A stretch of 64,000 nucleotides of DNA, from contig NZ_CP066771.1 of NCBI RefSeq assembly GCF_016466415.2, positions 1,550,001-1,614,000 of the forward strand, given 5' to 3'. The stretch comes from Ralstonia pickettii (GTDB lineage Bacteria > Pseudomonadota > Gammaproteobacteria > Burkholderiales > Burkholderiaceae). Under the pieces are notes generated by a model, which saw only the letters and a program-made list of their open reading frames with translations, ran no database searches and was not told where the DNA came from. The translations under genes and the position numbers were made by a program. Positions 37,022-45,502 of this stretch are shown here, in pieces (the stretch's first letter is position 1; each line of letters starts with the position of its first letter).

Positions 37022-37984
37022 ATGGCGGATATCGACAGGTACCTGCAGGCTGCGACCCGCGATCACACGCGGCGCAGCTATCAGTCTGCTATCCGTCATT
37101 TCGAGCAGGAATGGGGTGGCTTCCTGCCAGCCAGCGCCGACAGCATTGCACGCTATCTGGCCGAGCACGCGCAGGTGCTCTCCATCAATACACTGCGACA
37201 ACGGTTGGCTGCGATCGCGCAATGGCATGTTGCGCAGGGCTTTCCTGACCCCACGCGAGCACCACATGTCCGCAAGGTGCTCAAGGGCATCCAGGCACTG
37301 CACCCCGCGCAAGAGCGGCGCGCCAAGCCATTGCAGCTCGCCCAGTTGGAGCAACTGGTTGCCTCGCTGGATGCGCAGATCGCGACCGCCTCGTCTGAGG
37401 GCAACGCCCATCAACTCCAGGTGCATACCCGCAACAAGGCGCTGGTGCTGATCGGCTTCTGGCGGGGCTTCCGGTCGGACGAACTGAGTCGGCTGCAGAT
37501 CGAGCACATCACGGTGGAGCCCGGCCGGGGCATGACGATTTTCCTGCCGCGCACCAAGACGGACCGCAACCATGTCGGCACGACCCACAAGGCGCCCACG
37601 TTGTCGCGCTTGTGCCCAGTCGCCGCCTACGAGGCCTGGCTGGCGGCGTCCGGCCTGACTGAGGGCCCGGTGTTCCGCAGGATTGACCGCTGGAGCCGAA
37701 TCGCCACCGATGGACTGCAGGCCAGCAGCATCGTGCCTTTGTTGCGCGCGCTGCTCCATCGCGCGGGACTGCCGCAATCGGACCGCTACAGCAGTCACTC
37801 GCTGCGACGCGGCTTTGCAACCTGGGCGAACTCGAACCAGTGGGATCTCAAGATGCTGATGGAATACGTCGGCTGGAAGGACGTACGCTCGGCCATGCGC
37901 TATATCGACGCGGCCGACCCATTCGCGCAGCATCGAATCGAAACAGCGCTGTCGGTCGCACCCCCGCCGGGCATTGCAGGCTGA
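37022..37984 (+). CDS. tnpS: Tyrosine recombinase, TnpS-like (cointegrate resolution)
   Basis: A 320-residue tyrosine recombinase. The N-terminal SAM-like DNA-binding domain covers residues 1-95. The catalytic residues are R151 (GFRSDEL), H259 and R262 (SHSLRRGF), W285 and the nucleophile Y294 (VRSAMRYIDAAD). The family is that of TnpS/TnpI, which resolve cointegrates of Tn3-family transposons. It starts 27 bp after the FTR1 gene and converges on tnpA. Its partner-like gene tnpT and the palindromic site are at the opposite end of the element. Confidence 0.82.
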   Translation: MADIDRYLQAATRDHTRRSYQSAIRHFEQEWGGFLPASADSIARYLAEHAQVLSINTLRQRLAAIAQWHVAQGFPDPTRAPHVRKVLKGIQALHPAQERRAKPLQLAQLEQLVASLDAQIATASSEGNAHQLQVHTRNKALVLIGFWRGFRSDELSRLQIEHITVEPGRGMTIFLPRTKTDRNHVGTTHKAPTLSRLCPVAAYEAWLAASGLTEGPVFRRIDRWSRIATDGLQASSIVPLLRALLHRAGLPQSDRYSSHSLRRGFATWANSNQWDLKMLMEYVGWKDVRSAMRYIDAADPFAQHRIETALSVAPPPGIAG

Positions 37985-38110
37985 CAGGTTCGATCAAGCG
38001 GACCTCTTCAATTGCTTTGGCGAAGCGACCTTGCATGATCCGCTAACGGGCACGATTGGGGTTGACTAGGGCGCATGAGACGTGACGCCGCACCCGCACC
38101 AAGTTGTCCT

Positions 38111-41044
38111 TCACGCTTGGCTTGCGCGTCGCCGAGGTGCCGCCTCCAACAATGCGTCCTGGTATTGGTGGATCGGGAAGCTCAGAATGCCCCGGAAATT
38201 CACATGCGCGAAGTGTGCCGGCCCCATGCGTCGGAGCCAGTCATCGTCGACGCGTTGCCTCTTACCGCGCCATGCGTCGACTGTGACTTGCATCCGTTGC
38301 ATGTTCCAGCCAATCACCAGATTCGTCAGCAGCGTGAGCGATCCGGAAATCGCCATCATCTCGTCCTGACGCCGCCCACGATCGTGCTGGACTTTGCTGG
38401 AGTAGATGGCCCGCTGGAGCTGGTGTACCGATTCGCCACGGTTGAGCAGCGTGCGCAGCTCCCGCCGAAACTCGCTGTTGCTGAAGAAATCGCACAGGAA
38501 TAGCGTGCGCAACAGCTTGCCCAGTTGATCGGCTGCCCGGTGGATCGGGTCGCCCTGGGCAGCGCTGCCAAATCGCTGCAGCGCCACGATGGCGCTCACG
38601 CGCCCAGAGTGAATGGAGGCCACCAGGCGCAGCAAACCATCCCAGCCTTCACGGATCGCCTTGGGCGAGATGTCGAGCGAGACGGCACCCTCCAAACCGT
38701 CTGGCACCTGCAGGCCGCGCGGCAGGTACAGCTTGCGCTCCGACAGATTGCGCAGCCAGGGACACAGATCGAAGCCGAGCAACTTGGCTACCGCCATCCC
38801 CACGTTCGTGTATCCATGGGTATCCACGGCAAGACGGAGCAACCCGCCGTCGGCGCGGGTCTCGTTGTGGCGCATCACGCCTTCGATCGCAACGCCAGTC
38901 TGGCGCTCGTTGAGCACCATGGGCTGGTTGTAGACGATCCCGTGCTGGTCCAGCACGTGCGTATAGATCCCGACAGCATGGGTGCGGCGGCGTGGGTCGG
39001 CGCGAGCGTAGAACAGGTGGGGTGAGGTATCCAGGCTCATCGAATCGCTCGACGCCAGTTGCCCCGTTCCCCACAGCTCGGTGATCGGGTGCGTGCGCTG
39101 GAATTCCACCACCCGCTCGTTCGCACGGCGCAGCCGCCCAGGCATCTCCAGGGCGCGCATCGCGGTTGAGACATGCGCGGGGTCCAGTTGCGGGATCATG
39201 GCCGCCACTCCCTTGGCATCCAGTTCAGTGCCGTGGGCAATGAGCCCTGCGTAGAGCGCGATCAGTTCATGCGAGTCTCTGGCCTTGCGGGCCAGCAGCA
39301 CTTCACTGAAATTGGTACGCGCATCCATCTCCAGGATCATGTCGGCAAACTGCGCGTTGCCGATGTCCTTGAACAGCAGATCACGGGTGCGCGTGGGTAT
39401 GCCGTCTGTGTCCGCCGCTTCGAGCGGCGACTGATGGAGCACGCCATTTGCATCAATGGTGAAGTGGCCGGCTTCGCGGGCCTCGTTCAGTGCGGCGAGA
39501 CTCGCTTTCAGGTGGTCCGTCAGCCGGTTGAGATAGGTGTCCGCTTGGCTCGGCAAGCCGAGCGAGGACAGATACCGGTCACGTTCGCCCCCCCACTGCG
39601 ACGGTGGGATCAGCAACTGATCGCGCTCACGGAACGACAGGCTGTGGTTGATCCACACCGTGCCGCGGCGCAGCCCTCTGCGCAAGCCCAGCATCGCGCT
39701 GGCTTCCATGGCGCGCATCGCGCGCTGACGGTCTTCGCTGTTGACCAAGTCGCGCCAACTGGCACTGACCGGCACCTGGCAGTCGGGCGGCAACTCCGTC
39801 GCCCCTCGATCATGCAAGCTGCCGACGAACTCTAGCTGCTGCACAGCAGGATCGGCGCCGTTGCTGGCAAACTCCAATCCGCGCAGAGCAGTCAGGAGAT
39901 TGCGGATACGGTGTTGGTCTTCGGTGAGCGTTTCGCGCACACTGGCCGCGTGGCTCGCGGGTGGTTTGGCCGAGAAGCCCTCCAGCAACTTGCCGATGTC
40001 GGCCAGCCGGTCTTCCGCTGAACGACGGGTATCGTCAACCAGCGCTTTGATGTCGACCAACTGCTGCCGGTATTCAACAGCCGAGCGCACTTGCTTGGCC
40101 GTGGTCTTGTTGTAAGCCCGGCGGACCAGGTCGGAAACGCGCCGCCCGGATTGGTAGGCCATCGCATCCGTCAGCTCCAGCAGGGTCACGCGCAGGAAGA
40201 ACACCAGTTCGATCGTGCGCGTCGAGGTTTTCAGTTCGCGGACTTTGGCGGGGCGGCGAGCCTGGATGCGCTGGCCGTAGGCGCGCTGTTTTTCGATGGG
40301 GGCAGCATCGAATGCCCAGGTATGTGCGCCGAGATCCTTCAGGAAGCGGATCTTGTCCAGCGTCTCGGTCATGGTTGACGGGCTGTGCCGGGCTGGTGGG
40401 GTCTTGAGCCATTCGAGTATGGTCGTACCCGATGTTGCATGCTGAGCGAACACAGCCGCTTCGGCCTGTGCGATCTGCGTCAGCGGAACAACTGCCTCAA
40501 TCATGGCCAGCAATTCGCGCTCGATGCCGGCCCAAATGGAACGGGCAATATCCAGCAGTGCGCGCGTGGAAGGGATCAGAATCCGTCGCTCATACAGCCA
40601 GAAGTGAGCGTGCTGGAGCAACTCATCGATCGTCAGCGATTCGGCGGCATCCTGCCGCATCCAGGCTTCCAGCCCAGCCCACTGGTCGCCATCAAGCCGC
40701 GTCAGGCCAAGGTAGTCGCATGCCCAAACCTGATGTTCGTAAAGGGTCTTGTATCGCTGATAAATGGTGCGCAGCGAAGCAATGGTTGGCGTCGACACCC
40801 CCAGCCTGGCGCCGATATAGCGCAGCAACTGCCGGGGAAGGGTGTTGAGTTGGTCGAGGGTATGACCGCTGGCGCGAAGAAAGACCAGTTGGATGGCGGC
40901 CCCGGCGCGGCCGTCACGCCGGAATTTCTGGTTGATCGCGACGACATCGCTCTCGGTCAGCGCGAAGTAGCGGTCGACGTCGAACTCTGACAACCGCGTG
41001 GGCAAGGAGTCCTTCCCCACATAGCGAAATTCCAAGCCCGGCAT
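38111..41044 (-). CDS. tnpA: Tn3-family transposase
   Basis: A 977-residue DDE transposase, full length for the Tn3 family. The N-terminal DUF4158-type DNA-binding region is followed by the catalytic domain. D667 (SSDSMSLD), D741 (AVDTHGYT) and E871 (NRGES) fit the DDE triad. The C-terminal half has the family block WLRNLSERKLYLPRG. It starts 126 bp inside the right inverted repeat. It catalyses replicative transposition and gives 5-bp duplications. Confidence 0.93.
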   Translation of the reverse strand: MPGLEFRYVGKDSLPTRLSEFDVDRYFALTESDVVAINQKFRRDGRAGAAIQLVFLRASGHTLDQLNTLPRQLLRYIGARLGVSTPTIASLRTIYQRYKTLYEHQVWACDYLGLTRLDGDQWAGLEAWMRQDAAESLTIDELLQHAHFWLYERRILIPSTRALLDIARSIWAGIERELLAMIEAVVPLTQIAQAEAAVFAQHATSGTTILEWLKTPPARHSPSTMTETLDKIRFLKDLGAHTWAFDAAPIEKQRAYGQRIQARRPAKVRELKTSTRTIELVFFLRVTLLELTDAMAYQSGRRVSDLVRRAYNKTTAKQVRSAVEYRQQLVDIKALVDDTRRSAEDRLADIGKLLEGFSAKPPASHAASVRETLTEDQHRIRNLLTALRGLEFASNGADPAVQQLEFVGSLHDRGATELPPDCQVPVSASWRDLVNSEDRQRAMRAMEASAMLGLRRGLRRGTVWINHSLSFRERDQLLIPPSQWGGERDRYLSSLGLPSQADTYLNRLTDHLKASLAALNEAREAGHFTIDANGVLHQSPLEAADTDGIPTRTRDLLFKDIGNAQFADMILEMDARTNFSEVLLARKARDSHELIALYAGLIAHGTELDAKGVAAMIPQLDPAHVSTAMRALEMPGRLRRANERVVEFQRTHPITELWGTGQLASSDSMSLDTSPHLFYARADPRRRTHAVGIYTHVLDQHGIVYNQPMVLNERQTGVAIEGVMRHNETRADGGLLRLAVDTHGYTNVGMAVAKLLGFDLCPWLRNLSERKLYLPRGLQVPDGLEGAVSLDISPKAIREGWDGLLRLVASIHSGRVSAIVALQRFGSAAQGDPIHRAADQLGKLLRTLFLCDFFSNSEFRRELRTLLNRGESVHQLQRAIYSSKVQHDRGRRQDEMMAISGSLTLLTNLVIGWNMQRMQVTVDAWRGKRQRVDDDWLRRMGPAHFAHVNFRGILSFPIHQYQDALLEAAPRRRASQA

Positions 41045-41170
41045 CTTCAGCCCCCGTCAAGGTGGCGCGATCCGAAATCGCGGGCGAACATCGTACTCCT
41101 GAAGTCACTCGGGGGCAGCAGACAATTGTCAGCAAAGACCGCGGTGCCTTATGGATAAAGGCTTTGTGGG

Positions 41171-41208
41171 GAAACCGCCAGATTTTGCACGAAAAGTACG
41201 ACTACCCC
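41171..41208 (-). repeat. Right terminal inverted repeat (IRR) of the transposon
   Basis: The 38-bp outer end reads GGGGTAGTCGTAC on the minus strand and is 34/38 identical to the left repeat. It is directly followed by TAATA at 41209-41213, the target duplication that also precedes the left end. Confidence 0.92.
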
Positions 41209-41226
41209 TAATAGGAACAATTCGCG

Positions 41227-41243
41227 TTCGCATTCTATGCGAA
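41227..41243. promoter_or_regulatory. Palindromic operator-like site cut off from the peroxidase gene by the transposon
   Basis: TTCGCAT and ATGCGAA flank a 3-bp centre, and the preceding ACAATTCGCGTTCGCATT resembles a Fur-type array. Rejoining the two flanks at TAATA puts this site about 70 bp upstream of the di-haem peroxidase start. It is therefore the likely native control region of that gene. The stretch 41244-41680 has no gene I can support. Confidence 0.5.
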
Positions 41244-41680
41244 TGTCCAAAGGAAATCACCTGCATTTTTTCGAGAGGTCGCCCGAGCGCGGCCCAGCAC
41301 GTTCGTTTCGTGGGCGCCGCCCGCCTTGCACCCACAATTTGGGCCTCACTGGCACCTGTGGAGCGCAAACTCCGGCTGCAGCAAGCGCCCCTCCCTCCCC
41401 GCAGATACCTCAGTTTCTCCGCATCCCGCTGGCCACAAGCGCCACGATGTCAATGGCGGTGAGCACGTCGTTTTGGCTGATCGTCATTCTTTGCGGCCTC
41501 CCATCCAGCGTTGGGCCGCCTGCTGCAACCACGCGCAGCCGCGCGCCCCAACCCGTTTGCTCTGCCATTCATGCGCCCACTGCCCAGCGCGTGGGGTGGC
41601 TCTGCGCCCTCCATGGACAGGCGAGCGCAGGCGGCGAGGCTGCAGCCTTGCTCAAGGATTGTTGGTTCATGGCGTGGAAA

Positions 41681-41706
41681 TGAAAAAGCCCGCCGGGTGG
41701 CGGGCT
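41681..41706 (-). terminator. Rho-independent terminator (minus strand)
   Basis: On the minus strand an 8-bp perfect stem (AGCCCGCC / GGCGGGCT, 4-base loop) is followed by TTTTC. It lies 40 bp beyond the stop of the C-terminal gene fragment at 41746. Confidence 0.8.
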
Positions 41707-41745
41707 GTTTGGATGCGGCCGTAATTGCGAACGCGCGGGGTCTCG

Positions 41746-41829
41746 TTACTTGGGCTGCGCCGGAATGACCAGGTGGGTCGCCTTGGCCGCCTTCTTGGCT
41801 TTGCTCTGCCCGGCTTTGGCCTTGCCACT
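41746..41829 (-). pseudogene. C-terminal fragment of an unidentified gene
   Basis: The minus-strand reading ends KAKKAAKATHLVIPAQPK before a TAA at 41748-41746, followed by a good terminator. The Lys/Ala-rich tail is coding-like, but the upstream part is absent: at about 41829 the sequence changes to an integrase fragment on the other strand. This is a deletion or integration scar. The parent gene is not recognised. Confidence 0.5.
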
Positions 41830-41830
41830 G

Positions 41831-42079
41831 TCAGGCAGGCACACCTATGCGTTGACGATGCTCTCTGCCGGCGAACACCCCATGTGGGTCGCAAAGCAGA
41901 TGGGCCACGCGGACTGGACGATGATTGCGCGCGTCTACGGCCGGTGGATGCCATCAGCGGATGCCGAGGCCGGTTCCAGGGCGGTGGAAAAGTTCGCCGG
42001 AAATGCTGGCAAATTTGCTGGCAAAGCGGACGTGAAACTGGCAAAAAGCGGTTGGATTTTCGCCAACCTGAAAATCTAA
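41831..42079 (+). pseudogene. Integrase C-terminal fragment next to tRNA-Leu
   Basis: The plus-strand reading SGRHTYALTMLSAGEHP..MGHADWTMIARVYGRWMP is the C-terminal end of a phage-type tyrosine integrase, with the RH..Y and GH......Y catalytic blocks. The N-terminal two thirds are absent. It ends 23 bp from the 3' end of tRNA-Leu, the usual place for an integrase gene of an element inserted at a tRNA. It is the relic of a lost island. Confidence 0.85.
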
Positions 42080-42102
42080 AACATTGATTTCAAAGGGATT
42101 TT

Positions 42103-42189
42103 TGGTGCGAGGGAGGGGACTCGAACCCCTACACCATTGCTGGCGTCAGGACCTAAACCTGGTGCGTCTACCAATTTCGCCACCCTCGC
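42103..42189 (-). tRNA. tRNA-Leu (anticodon UAG)
   Basis: An 87-base cloverleaf on the minus strand. The acceptor arms are GCGAGGG and CCCTCGC, followed by encoded ACCA. The D-loop segment is GCGAAATTGGTAGACGC. The anticodon loop TTTAGGT gives anticodon TAG. It has a variable arm of class II size and the T-arm GGGGTTCGAGTCCCC. It served as an integration site for the element whose integrase remnant lies beside it. Confidence 0.95.
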
Positions 42190-42293
42190 CGGATGGATTG
42201 CGGCGCCCCTGAGCAGAGGCGCCGGAAAGGAAGCCCGCGATTATATCGCAGTCGTTCGGGGGTTTCCATCCCCTACCCGATTTGACGTAGTGC

Positions 42294-42321
42294 AGGGGTT
42301 CGACTCCCCCTCCCTCGCACC
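42294..42321 (+). repeat. Inverted partial copy of the tRNA-Leu 3' end
   Basis: Reads AGGGGTTCGACT then CCCCCTCCCTCGCACC. It is nearly identical to the T-arm and 3' acceptor strand of the tRNA-Leu (one substitution and one extra C), in opposite orientation and about 105 bp from its 5' end. The rest of the cloverleaf is missing. Confidence 0.7.
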
Positions 42322-42340
42322 GGCTGCCGGGGCGCAAACG

Positions 42341-45300
42341 TCAGACCGCCGGGGCGGCCGCTTGCGCATCGGGCCGCTTGACGCGGAACCACGCCGCATA
42401 CAACGCCGGCAAGAACAGCAGCGTCAAGACCGTGGCGATGATCAGGCCACCCATGATGGCGGCGGCCATCGGGCCCCAGAACACGCTGCGCGACAGCGGA
42501 ATCATTGCCAGCACCGCCGCCGCCGCAGTCAGGATGATCGGCCGGAAACGACGCACGGCCGCTTCGACGATGGCATTCCACGTCGGCACGCCGGCCGCCA
42601 CATCCTGCTCGATCTGGTCCACCAGAATGACCGAATTACGGATGATCATCCCGATCAGCGCCGTAATACCGAGTTGCGCAACAAAGCCCATCGGCGCGCG
42701 CAGCAGCAGCAACGTGGCTGCCGCGCCAATCAGCCCCAGCGGCCCGGTCAGGAACACCATCACTGAGCGCGAGAAGCTGTGCAGCTGGAGCATCAGCAGC
42801 GTGAAAATGATGAAAATGCACAGCGGCATCTGTGCAGCGATGGACGCACCCGCGTTGGCACTTTCCTCTTCTGCGCCGGCAATCTTGATCTGATAATCCG
42901 GCGGCAAGTCCGCGCGAATCTTGTCGAGCAGCGGGTTGATCTGCGCGGTCACGGTCGGGCCCTGCACGCCGTCCACCACGTCGGATTGCACGGTGATGCC
43001 GTAGTCGCGGTTCTCACGCCAGATCACGCCGGGTTCCCACGCAAAACCAACTCGCGCCACCTGCGTCAGCGGCACCGTGCGGCCACTGCTGGTCGGGACT
43101 TGCACGCGCTGCAGTGCGTCGAGCGTGTTGCGCTCGTCCTCCTGCGGACGCATCACGATGTCGAGCAGCTTGTCGCCGTCGCGGTATTGGGCGATGGGCG
43201 CGCCGGACATCACCGTCTGCGTGACCTGCGAGATGGAACCGGTCGACACACCCAGCGCGCGCGCCTTGTCCTGGTCGATGTCCAGGCGCAGCACCTTGAC
43301 GTTCTCGTTCCAGTTGTCGTTCACGCCGACGGTGTTCGGATTGGCGCTCATGATGGCCTTGACCTGATCGGCAATCTTGCGCACCCCGCCAATGTCCGGG
43401 CCCATCACGCGGAACTGCACCGGATACGGCACCGGCGGTCCGTTCGGCAGCAGTTTCACACGGCCGCGCAGATGCGGGAATTGCGACTTCAGCAGCCCGA
43501 TGACGTGTTGCCGCACACCCTCGCGCGCCTCCAGCGAAGTGGGCATCACGATGGCCTGCGCCACGTTTGTCTGCGGAAGAATCTGGTCCAGCGGCAGGTA
43601 GAAGCGCGGCGCACCCGAGCCGATGAACAGCGTCACGCTGTCGACGTTCTGCTCCTTGCGCATCAGCGCCTCGAAGCGTTTGGCTTCAGCTTCGGTCTGG
43701 TTGAAGCTGGAGCCTTCCGGCAGCCACAGCTCGACCATCAGTTCCGGGCGGCTCGAATCGGGGAAGAACTGCTTCTCGACATACTTGAAGCCGAACACGC
43801 CCAGCCCAAAGGCCACCAGCGTGATGACGATCACCGTCTTGCGGTATTCCACGCACCAGTTCACCCAGCCGCGGAAGCGGTTGTAGAACGGGGTGTCGAA
43901 CAGCTCGTGGTGCCCGCCGCCCTCCACATGCGATTTCGTCCGCAGCAGCAGGAAACCGAGATACGGGACAAACACCACCGCCGCAAACCACGACAGCACC
44001 AGCGCCAGCGCGGTCACCGCAAAGATGCCGAACGTGTATTCGCCCACCGTCGAACGCGCCAGCCCCACGGGCAGGAACCCCGTGGCAGTGATGAGCGTGC
44101 CGGTCAGCATCGGCATGGCGGTCGACGTGTACGCGAAAGTGGCGGCCTCCATCTTGGAGAAGCCCTCTTCCAGCTTGCGCACCATCATTTCGACCGCGAT
44201 GATCGCGTCGTCCACCAGCAGGCCCAGCGCGATGATCAGCGCACCAAGCGAAATCTTGTGCAGCCCGATGTCGAAGATGTTCATGAACAGGAACGTCACC
44301 GCCAGCACCAGCGGGATCGTCAGGCCCACCACTAGGCCCGGCCACACGTCGATGCGCAGCTTCGGCTTGGTGTGCAAGCCGAGCGAGAGGAAACTCACGC
44401 CCAGCACGATCACCACCGCCTCGATCAGCACGTGCACAAACTCGCCCACCGAACTCTGCACCGATTTCGGCTGGTTCTGCACCTGCTGCATCTCGATGCC
44501 CATCGGCAGCTTGGCGCGGATCTTGTCAACCGTGGCACGCAAGTCCTTGCCGAGCTGGATGATGTCGCCGCCCTTGGTCATCGAGATGCCCAGGCCGATC
44601 ACCTCCTTGCCGTTGAAGCGCATCTTGGCGTGCGGCGGGTCCACGTAGCCGTGCTTGACCGTGGCGATGTCTCCGAGGCGGATATTGGTCGTGCCGCCGG
44701 GGCCGCGCAGCGTCAGGTTCTCCAGATCGCGGATGTCCGAAAACTGGCCCGACAGGCGAATCTGCACGTTGTCGGTCGGCGTGACCAGCACGCCGCTGGG
44801 GCCGATGTTGTTCTGCTGGCTGATCTGCGTGGCGATGCTGTTGATGTCCAGACCCATCTGCGACAGCTTGGCCTGCTGGAACTCGATGTAGATCTTTTCG
44901 TCCTGATCGCCCAGCAGTTCGACCTTGGCGACGTTGGGCACGCGCAGCAGCTGCTGGCGGATCGCATCGGCGTAGTCGTTGAGCTGGCGATAAGTGAAGC
45001 CATCGGCGGATAGCGCATAGATCGAGCCATACACGTCGCCGAAATCATCATTGAAGTACGGCCCGCGCACGCCTTGCGGCAACGTAGGCGCGATATCGCC
45101 CACTTTCTTGCGCACGGTGTACCAAAGCTGCTGCGTTTCCTTGGCGGGCGACGTGTCGGCCAGTTGGAAGGTGACGAGCGTTTCGCCGGGCTTGGAGTAG
45201 CTGCGGATCTTCCAGGCGTACGGCACTTCCTGCAGCGCCTTCTCGATCTTGTCGGTGACCTGGCGCGACATCTGCTCGGCCGTGGCGCCGGGCCAGAAGG

Positions 45301-45460
45301 CCTGCACGACCATCGCGCGGAAGGTGAAAGGCGGATCTTCATCCTGCCCCAGCTTGGAATACGCAAAGATGCCGCCGAGCAACAGCGCCACCAGCAAGAA
45401 GCGCGTGAGCGGTTGATGTTCAAGCGCCCAGCGTGACAGGTTGAAACGGGAATGTTCCAT
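42341..45460 (-). CDS. RND multidrug efflux transporter (AcrB/MdtB-like superfamily)
   Basis: A 1039-residue inner-membrane RND pump with 12 helices and two large periplasmic loops. The fourth helix has ALGLLVDDAIIAVEMMVRK, with the paired Asp of proton-driven drug pumps, which differs from the heavy-metal class. It lies 42 bp downstream of its adaptor gene. No outer-membrane channel gene is adjacent, so it probably shares a TolC-type partner. Substrates unknown. Confidence 0.88.
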   Translation of the reverse strand: MEHSRFNLSRWALEHQPLTRFLLVALLLGGIFAYSKLGQDEDPPFTFRAMVVQAFWPGATAEQMSRQVTDKIEKALQEVPYAWKIRSYSKPGETLVTFQLADTSPAKETQQLWYTVRKKVGDIAPTLPQGVRGPYFNDDFGDVYGSIYALSADGFTYRQLNDYADAIRQQLLRVPNVAKVELLGDQDEKIYIEFQQAKLSQMGLDINSIATQISQQNNIGPSGVLVTPTDNVQIRLSGQFSDIRDLENLTLRGPGGTTNIRLGDIATVKHGYVDPPHAKMRFNGKEVIGLGISMTKGGDIIQLGKDLRATVDKIRAKLPMGIEMQQVQNQPKSVQSSVGEFVHVLIEAVVIVLGVSFLSLGLHTKPKLRIDVWPGLVVGLTIPLVLAVTFLFMNIFDIGLHKISLGALIIALGLLVDDAIIAVEMMVRKLEEGFSKMEAATFAYTSTAMPMLTGTLITATGFLPVGLARSTVGEYTFGIFAVTALALVLSWFAAVVFVPYLGFLLLRTKSHVEGGGHHELFDTPFYNRFRGWVNWCVEYRKTVIVITLVAFGLGVFGFKYVEKQFFPDSSRPELMVELWLPEGSSFNQTEAEAKRFEALMRKEQNVDSVTLFIGSGAPRFYLPLDQILPQTNVAQAIVMPTSLEAREGVRQHVIGLLKSQFPHLRGRVKLLPNGPPVPYPVQFRVMGPDIGGVRKIADQVKAIMSANPNTVGVNDNWNENVKVLRLDIDQDKARALGVSTGSISQVTQTVMSGAPIAQYRDGDKLLDIVMRPQEDERNTLDALQRVQVPTSSGRTVPLTQVARVGFAWEPGVIWRENRDYGITVQSDVVDGVQGPTVTAQINPLLDKIRADLPPDYQIKIAGAEEESANAGASIAAQMPLCIFIIFTLLMLQLHSFSRSVMVFLTGPLGLIGAAATLLLLRAPMGFVAQLGITALIGMIIRNSVILVDQIEQDVAAGVPTWNAIVEAAVRRFRPIILTAAAAVLAMIPLSRSVFWGPMAAAIMGGLIIATVLTLLFLPALYAAWFRVKRPDAQAAAPAV

Positions 45461-45502
45461 ACGCGCGAAGGTTGGCGTGTTGGGGCGGGAGCCGGATGCG
45501 GC

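Larger units (their letters stand above)
1643..41208. mobile_element. Complete Tn3-family heavy-metal resistance transposon, about 39.6 kb
   Basis: The element is bounded by 38-bp inverted repeats (1643-1680 and 41171-41208, 34/38 identical, both starting GGGGTA and sharing the core CTTTTCGTGCAAAATCTGG). TAATA lies directly outside each end (1638-1642 and 41209-41213), the 5-bp target duplication typical of Tn3-family elements. A 977-aa Tn3-type transposase lies next to the right end, a TnpS-like recombinase beside it, and a TnpT-like gene next to the left end. The cargo is czcICBADRS, a set of small accessory genes, cueR-copF, cusDCBAF, an NRAMP gene, a pbr-like module and a cytochrome c-FTR1 permease. 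All the ends and core genes look intact, so it may be mobile. The GGGG terminus recalls IS1071-like ends; that relationship is inferred. Confidence 0.9.

Noticed and set aside
37985-38110. Resolution site next to the tyrosine recombinase
   Set aside because: The gap between the convergent recombinase and transposase genes has no inverted repeats comparable to those at 2970-3040.
41237-41683. Plus-strand 148-codon frame after the transposon
   Set aside because: No ribosome binding site, no recognisable domain and mixed composition. I do not support it as a gene.
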